Shown here in pieces: positions 47,463 through 50,759 of a DNA stretch of 50,759 nucleotides (position 1 is its first letter; each line of letters opens with the position of its first letter). The stretch lies in the NCBI RefSeq assembly GCF_014197855.1, contig NZ_JACIGJ010000020.1, forward strand, positions 1 to 50,759. The letters are read 5' to 3'. This DNA comes from Roseospira marina. Lineage in GTDB: Bacteria; Pseudomonadota; Alphaproteobacteria; Rhodospirillales; Rhodospirillaceae. Below the pieces are notes generated by a model. It was given only the letters and a program-made list of their open reading frames with translations, was not told the DNA's origin and ran no database searches. Both the position numbers and the translations under genes were made by a program.

Positions 47463-47611
47463 GGGTACGCGAGCGCCAGCGTGAGGGGGACCAACACCCT
47501 GCCCCGCTTTGGCCCGCCTCGGCGCGTCCATGGCGCATCCACAGCGCCCCAGACCGGCGGATGGCTCTCGGCCGTCCTGAGGTCGGATCACGGCCCCTCT
47601 GTCGGGTCCCC

Positions 47612-47646
47612 AAAAAAAAGCCGGGCTCCATGCACTGGAGCCCGGC
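47612..47646 (-). terminator. Intrinsic terminator of the ClC channel gene
   Basis: On the minus strand the perfect 11-base stem GCCGGGCTCCA (arms 47620-47630 and 47636-47646) is followed by eight T (47612-47619 on the plus strand are A). It is placed 41 bases after the channel stop codon, with the hppA terminator on the other side; together they insulate the convergent genes. Confidence 0.9.
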
Positions 47647-47687
47647 GGGTCTCAACGTCGTAGCCTGTGTGAGCGGCGGCGGGGCCG

Positions 47688-49460
47688 TCAGCCCCGGTAT
47701 TCGTCCAGGATAGCCTTGGCCACGCCGTCCCGGTGCACCACGCCGGTGACGCGGTAGGGACGAACCGCGCCCCGCTCCTTCAGGACCACGGCCAGGGACG
47801 TGTTCCGCTTGGCCAGACGGGTCATGAGCGCCTGAACGAAGTCCCCCTCGATGATAATGGTGTAGGTCGTGATGAGCGCGGCGCCGGGCAACGGGCGTCC
47901 CTGAGCGTCGGTCGGCAGCACGCCGACCAGATGGCCCCGGGCGTCTTCCACGGTGGCGTAGTGGTCGGCGATCAGCGCACTGGCATCCCTCACGTGACAG
48001 CCCGTGTCCTGGCGGTTCAAGTCGTCCGTCGTCAGCCGGGCCACCACCGGCGCCATCAGGTCGCGGACCTTCCGGATGGTGAACATGTGCGAATGGCGTT
48101 CCTTGGGGATGTGCTGCCCCCGGCGCGCCAGCTTCATGGTGTAGATGTTGTCCTCCATCAGCACGCGGCGGGTGCCGATGGCGGCCGCCACGGCGATGGT
48201 GACGGGAACGATGATCGTGTAGTCGCCGGTCATCTCGAAGATCATCAGGATCCCGGTCATGGCCGCGCCCGTGCCACCGCCGACGATGGCCGCCATACCG
48301 ATGATGGCGAACTGGATCGGTCCGAGGCCCAAATGCGGCCAGGCCACGGTCAGGATGGCGCCGAAGCAGCCGCCCAGCGTCGCGCCCAGGAACAACGACG
48401 GGGAGAAGACGCCGCCGGACGCGCCCGACGCCAGACTGATGGACGTGGCCAGCAGCTTCGCGAAGAACAGGATCGCCATCAGATAGGCGAACGTCATGTC
48501 ACCGTTGAGGATACTCTGGATGGTGGCGTACCCGACGCCGTCCGTGAAATACCGGCCATAGATCAGGAAAAACACGTACATCATGACGCCTAGGCAGGTC
48601 ATGCCAATGACGTTCTTGACGTACGGATTGAGCGGCATGTCGTCGAAGAAGTCCTCCACCCAGTGCAGGAACCAGACGAACAGCGCCGCCGCCCCCCCGC
48701 ACAGGATCCCGAAGACCACATAGACCGGCAGGAACTGAACGGTGCTGGGGAACAGCAGTTCGGGCAGCACCTCGGTCGGCACCGTGAAGGCCGGTTCGAT
48801 CCCGAAGAAAATCCGTCCGACGTAGGTGGCCGTGCTGGTGGCGAGGACGACCGGCAGGAAGGTGCGCGCGCTGACCTCGGGCAGCATCAGCTCGATGGTG
48901 AACATCACCGCGCCAAGCGGCGTGTTGAAGGTCGCCGCGATGCCGGCCCCCGCGCCGGCGGCGACCAGGGTGATGGTCTGCCAGCGGGCCAGATGGCACA
49001 GCTGCCCCAACGTGGATCCGATGCCGCTGCCGATCTGGATAATCGGCCCCTCGCGCCCGACCGAGGCCCCACTGCCAATGGACAGCGCCGAGGCCAGGGA
49101 CTTGATGATGACCACTACGGGCCGGATGCGTCCATTGTTGTAGAAGATTGCGGCCATGACCTCGGGCACGCCGTGCCCCTTGGCCTCCGGCGCGAACCGT
49201 CGCACCAGGAACAGGACGATCAGGCCGCCGACGACTGGCGCCAGGATCACGAAGGGCCCCCACTGGCTGGGCGGCGTGGGATCATTGGCGACGTACGACC
49301 AGCCGAACTCCCCCAGAAACACGGCGTTGTGAACCACCGCGATGAGAACGCGAAGAAGCGCGGCTCCCACCCCCGTGACGGCACCAACAACCAGAGCAAG
49401 AATACTTAAAGAAACGAGACCCATCGGCGCCCGCGTTCGTGTGTTTACCGAAGATTCCAT
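47688..49460 (-). CDS. ClC-type chloride channel/antiporter with C-terminal CBS domains
   Basis: A 590-residue membrane protein. The ClC signatures are GSGASVGREGPIIQIGSG, with the gating glutamate in GREGP, and SGASGGVFSPSLFLGA (the GxFxP type motif). About ten or more hydrophobic helices occupy residues 20-440. The C-terminal part (about 460-590: VRDLMAPVVARLTTDD, HYATVEDARGHLVGVLP, VVHRDGVAKAILDEY) contains a CBS pair that may regulate the channel by nucleotide binding. The ATG at 49460 is preferred over a TTG at 49496; a further ATG at 49424 is possible. Whether it is a channel or Cl-/H+ antiporter cannot be told. Confidence 0.94.
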   Translation of the reverse strand: MESSVNTRTRAPMGLVSLSILALVVGAVTGVGAALLRVLIAVVHNAVFLGEFGWSYVANDPTPPSQWGPFVILAPVVGGLIVLFLVRRFAPEAKGHGVPEVMAAIFYNNGRIRPVVVIIKSLASALSIGSGASVGREGPIIQIGSGIGSTLGQLCHLARWQTITLVAAGAGAGIAATFNTPLGAVMFTIELMLPEVSARTFLPVVLATSTATYVGRIFFGIEPAFTVPTEVLPELLFPSTVQFLPVYVVFGILCGGAAALFVWFLHWVEDFFDDMPLNPYVKNVIGMTCLGVMMYVFFLIYGRYFTDGVGYATIQSILNGDMTFAYLMAILFFAKLLATSISLASGASGGVFSPSLFLGATLGGCFGAILTVAWPHLGLGPIQFAIIGMAAIVGGGTGAAMTGILMIFEMTGDYTIIVPVTIAVAAAIGTRRVLMEDNIYTMKLARRGQHIPKERHSHMFTIRKVRDLMAPVVARLTTDDLNRQDTGCHVRDASALIADHYATVEDARGHLVGVLPTDAQGRPLPGAALITTYTIIIEGDFVQALMTRLAKRNTSLAVVLKERGAVRPYRVTGVVHRDGVAKAILDEYRG

Positions 49461-49850
49461 GCCGATTGACCAGACCAACGCTAGATATTGACGCAATAGA
49501 TGAATGCGAGTGCAGAAACAAGCAACAACCCCTTCAGCGCCGAGACTCTATGTCCCGCCCGCCAATGGGGCCAATGCTCATCACGGATTTGCAATTTGCC
49601 TCCTGAATTGACATAAGAGCCACACCGAAACAACAGAGAATCGCGGATGCCAGCCCTGACGCCAGCGGGCTTGCCCCCTAGTGTGCCAAACGATTAGGCA
49701 CGAGGGTCCGCTCGCCCGCACCCACACGGAGCGGGCGCCGGTCGCGCACGACCTCAGGACGGGTTGTGGGCGCGATAAACGGACATGATGAACGGGATGT
49801 GTGGCGCGATGCGTATGGGGCTCGGGTGCCGCCTGGAAGGATTGTGAGTG
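49461..49850. other. Noncoding region, mixed base composition
   Basis: 390 bases between the divergent ClC gene and the orphan gene at 49851. The part next to the ClC gene (49461-49640) is less GC-rich than the rest of the window and should hold its promoter. A GC-rich CGCCCGC/GCGGGCG inverted repeat is near 49720. I see no gene or RNA that I can support. Confidence 0.55.
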
Positions 49851-50426
49851 ATGAAGAAGACCACGGTATCCGGTATTTGGCGCACCCCGCGCCGCCGAGC
49901 CATAGCCATGCTTGCGGCCTTGTCCATCTTGGGGTGTGGATACATTTTTTTGTTGAATCACGAAGAAAGCGTAATGGAAGAACATTACGCTGAACTGAAG
50001 ACGACCGATCCGATTCTGTATTTGTCGGAGATTCGGCAGGCGCAGGGTTTCCGGGTGTTTCTGTCGGAATACCTGGACATCAATGATTACAGCGCGCCGG
50101 TGCCCAGCGCCCCCCCGTTTCTCGTGGGGCGCTGGGGCTTGTTTAAGGCTGAGAAGCGGGTGGGCGATGACTACATTCCGGACTCATGCCTGACCAGCCT
50201 TGAGATTGAGGACGGCCGCCTCAGGCTCCTGGGCGAGCATGAACGTGTGGTCCCGGCGACCTATTCCATGACCGGCGACACGGCGACCGCCCATTTGACC
50301 GGCGAACCGGCGGCCGCGATTCGCGTGGTCGCCTACGGCAGCCATGTGCATCACCTCGAGGTTCAGGGCCTCGCGGTCAACGGCGCGTCGCGCGATCGCA
50401 CGTGGTACGGCTACCTCTGCCACTGA
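49851..50426 (+). CDS. Hypothetical membrane-anchored protein, lower GC
   Basis: I do not recognise this 191-residue protein. A basic start (MKKTTVSGIWRTPRRR) leads to one hydrophobic segment (IAMLAALSILGCGYIFLL), either an uncleaved anchor or, less likely, a lipobox at LGC. The rest is a soluble domain with SEIRQAQGFRVFLSEYLD, FLVGRWGLFKAEKRVGDDYI, then strands ending in RTWYGYLCH, which may be a small beta-rich periplasmic domain. The first 150 bases are richer in A/T than neighbours, which may mean recent arrival. GGAAGG is 10 bases before the ATG; a GTG directly before it (49848) is also possible. It lies near what looks like an insertion sequence edge. Confidence 0.65.
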   Translation: MKKTTVSGIWRTPRRRAIAMLAALSILGCGYIFLLNHEESVMEEHYAELKTTDPILYLSEIRQAQGFRVFLSEYLDINDYSAPVPSAPPFLVGRWGLFKAEKRVGDDYIPDSCLTSLEIEDGRLRLLGEHERVVPATYSMTGDTATAHLTGEPAAAIRVVAYGSHVHHLEVQGLAVNGASRDRTWYGYLCH

Positions 50427-50672
50427 GGCGATCTGATTCGCACCTCGGCCTTGGGTCGAGACAAAACGGATCCGATCGCGCTTCCCTTGGGAGATCCCTC
50501 GCCCCTTCGGGGCTTCGGGATGACGCTGTCTTTGTGTTCCCATAGAACAGATCATCCGGACTGAGCGTCTCGGGGGAAGGACTCACCTCGGGCAATCAGG
50601 CCGCCGGGCCGCCCTCCCCAGGATAGGGGAGGGTCGGGGTGGGGTTGATGCGAAGCGCCCCCCTTGAGCAAC
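50427..50672. repeat. Two hairpin repeats of common intergenic type
   Basis: The first (50494-50521) is ATCCC-TC-GCCCC-TTC-GGGGC-TTC-GGGAT and is followed by GACGC. The second (50612-50633) is CCCTCCCC-AGGATA-GGGGAGGG followed by TCGGGGTGGGGT. Both look like the small dispersed palindromes found many times in high-GC proteobacterial genomes. No gene is supported between them. Confidence 0.55.
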
Positions 50673-50759
50673 CGGAAACATTGGTAACGTTTTGGACCGA
50701 TGACATAGGTAACACTTTTTGCCTCTGATCACCGCCTGGACCCGGGTCTGGATCGCGGT
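50673..50759 (+). mobile_element. Possible insertion sequence end, cut by window
   Basis: GGTAAC occurs twice, 25 bases apart (50683-50688 and 50708-50713), in the related contexts TTGGTAACGTTTTGG and ATAGGTAACACTTTTTG. Repeated motifs of this sort, resembling transposase-binding termini, are known to me from ends of IS481/IS21-like elements in alphaproteobacteria, but no transposase is inside the window, so this is tentative. Confidence 0.35.

Noticed and set aside
47463-47611. Small gene between the hppA and ClC terminators
   Set aside because: The open frames lie between two strong terminators and run across their hairpins; no ribosome site or protein pattern.

Overview
This is a high-GC (by eye roughly two-thirds G+C) chromosomal segment of an alphaproteobacterium, most like a Rhodospirillales member. 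The evidence is gene order and gene content: DUF3576 lipoprotein-leuS-lptE; rpiB/glyA-nrdR-ribD-ribE-ribBA-ribH-nusB-thiL; a MucR-type regulator; a cysteine-free L31; DUF6447- and DUF6898-like small proteins; and a K+-insensitive proton-pumping pyrophosphatase. No rRNA, tRNA, CRISPR array, prophage or recognisable defence island was seen. Most of the window is ordinary core and metabolic DNA.

Layout. (1) 0.27-5.2 kb, plus strand: DUF3576 lipoprotein, leuS, lptE and a RarD-type permease. holA, the usual neighbour of lptE, is absent. (2) 5.2-15.5 kb, minus strand: a glycan synthesis and export operon. It reads from a good promoter at about 15.75 kb through a GT2 glycosyltransferase, a 1068-residue methyltransferase-GT2-GT4 fusion, an ABC permease (Wzm type), an ABC ATPase with a glycan-binding tail (Wzt type), phosphomannomutase and GDP-mannose pyrophosphorylase. 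Together these would make GDP-mannose, assemble a polysaccharide on a carrier and export it across the inner membrane. A 107-bp dispersed repeat sits after lptE and again between wzt and the phosphomannomutase gene, in the same orientation. In both places it supplies a stop codon to the neighbouring gene. (3) 15.8-17.6 kb: divergent Lrp-type regulator and alanine dehydrogenase, followed by a 0.5-kb noncoding stretch with several strong hairpins. (4) 18.1-22.4 kb: two tandem chemoreceptors of identical length (667 aa). (5) 22.5-31 kb: S41 protease lipoprotein, small outer-membrane-like protein, rpmE, a DUF6447-like protein, hydroxyacid and hydroxyisobutyrate-type dehydrogenases, a CoxG-like membrane protein, and a lipoprotein/trypsin-like protease pair whose protease carries three 38-residue repeats. 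(6) 31.2-35.6 kb: valine-catabolic operon (isobutyryl-CoA dehydrogenase, HIBYL-CoA hydrolase, two tandem 3-hydroxyisobutyrate dehydrogenases, DUF6898-like). (7) 35.9-37.1 kb: MucR-type regulator and 0.8 kb of noncoding DNA with an 11-bp tandem repeat. (8) 37.1-47.4 kb: rpiB, glyA, nrdR, riboflavin genes, nusB, thiL, a FliL-like protein and hppA. (9) 47.7-49.5 kb: ClC channel. (10) 49.5-50.8 kb: a lower-GC orphan gene, repeats and what looks like the edge of an insertion sequence cut by the window end.

The observations most worth following up are the 107-bp stop-codon-bearing repeat, the methyltransferase-GT2-GT4 fusion, the protease with exact 38-residue repeats next to a lipoprotein, and the multi-hairpin region downstream of ald. 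I saw no convincing evidence of a wholly new multi-gene system.
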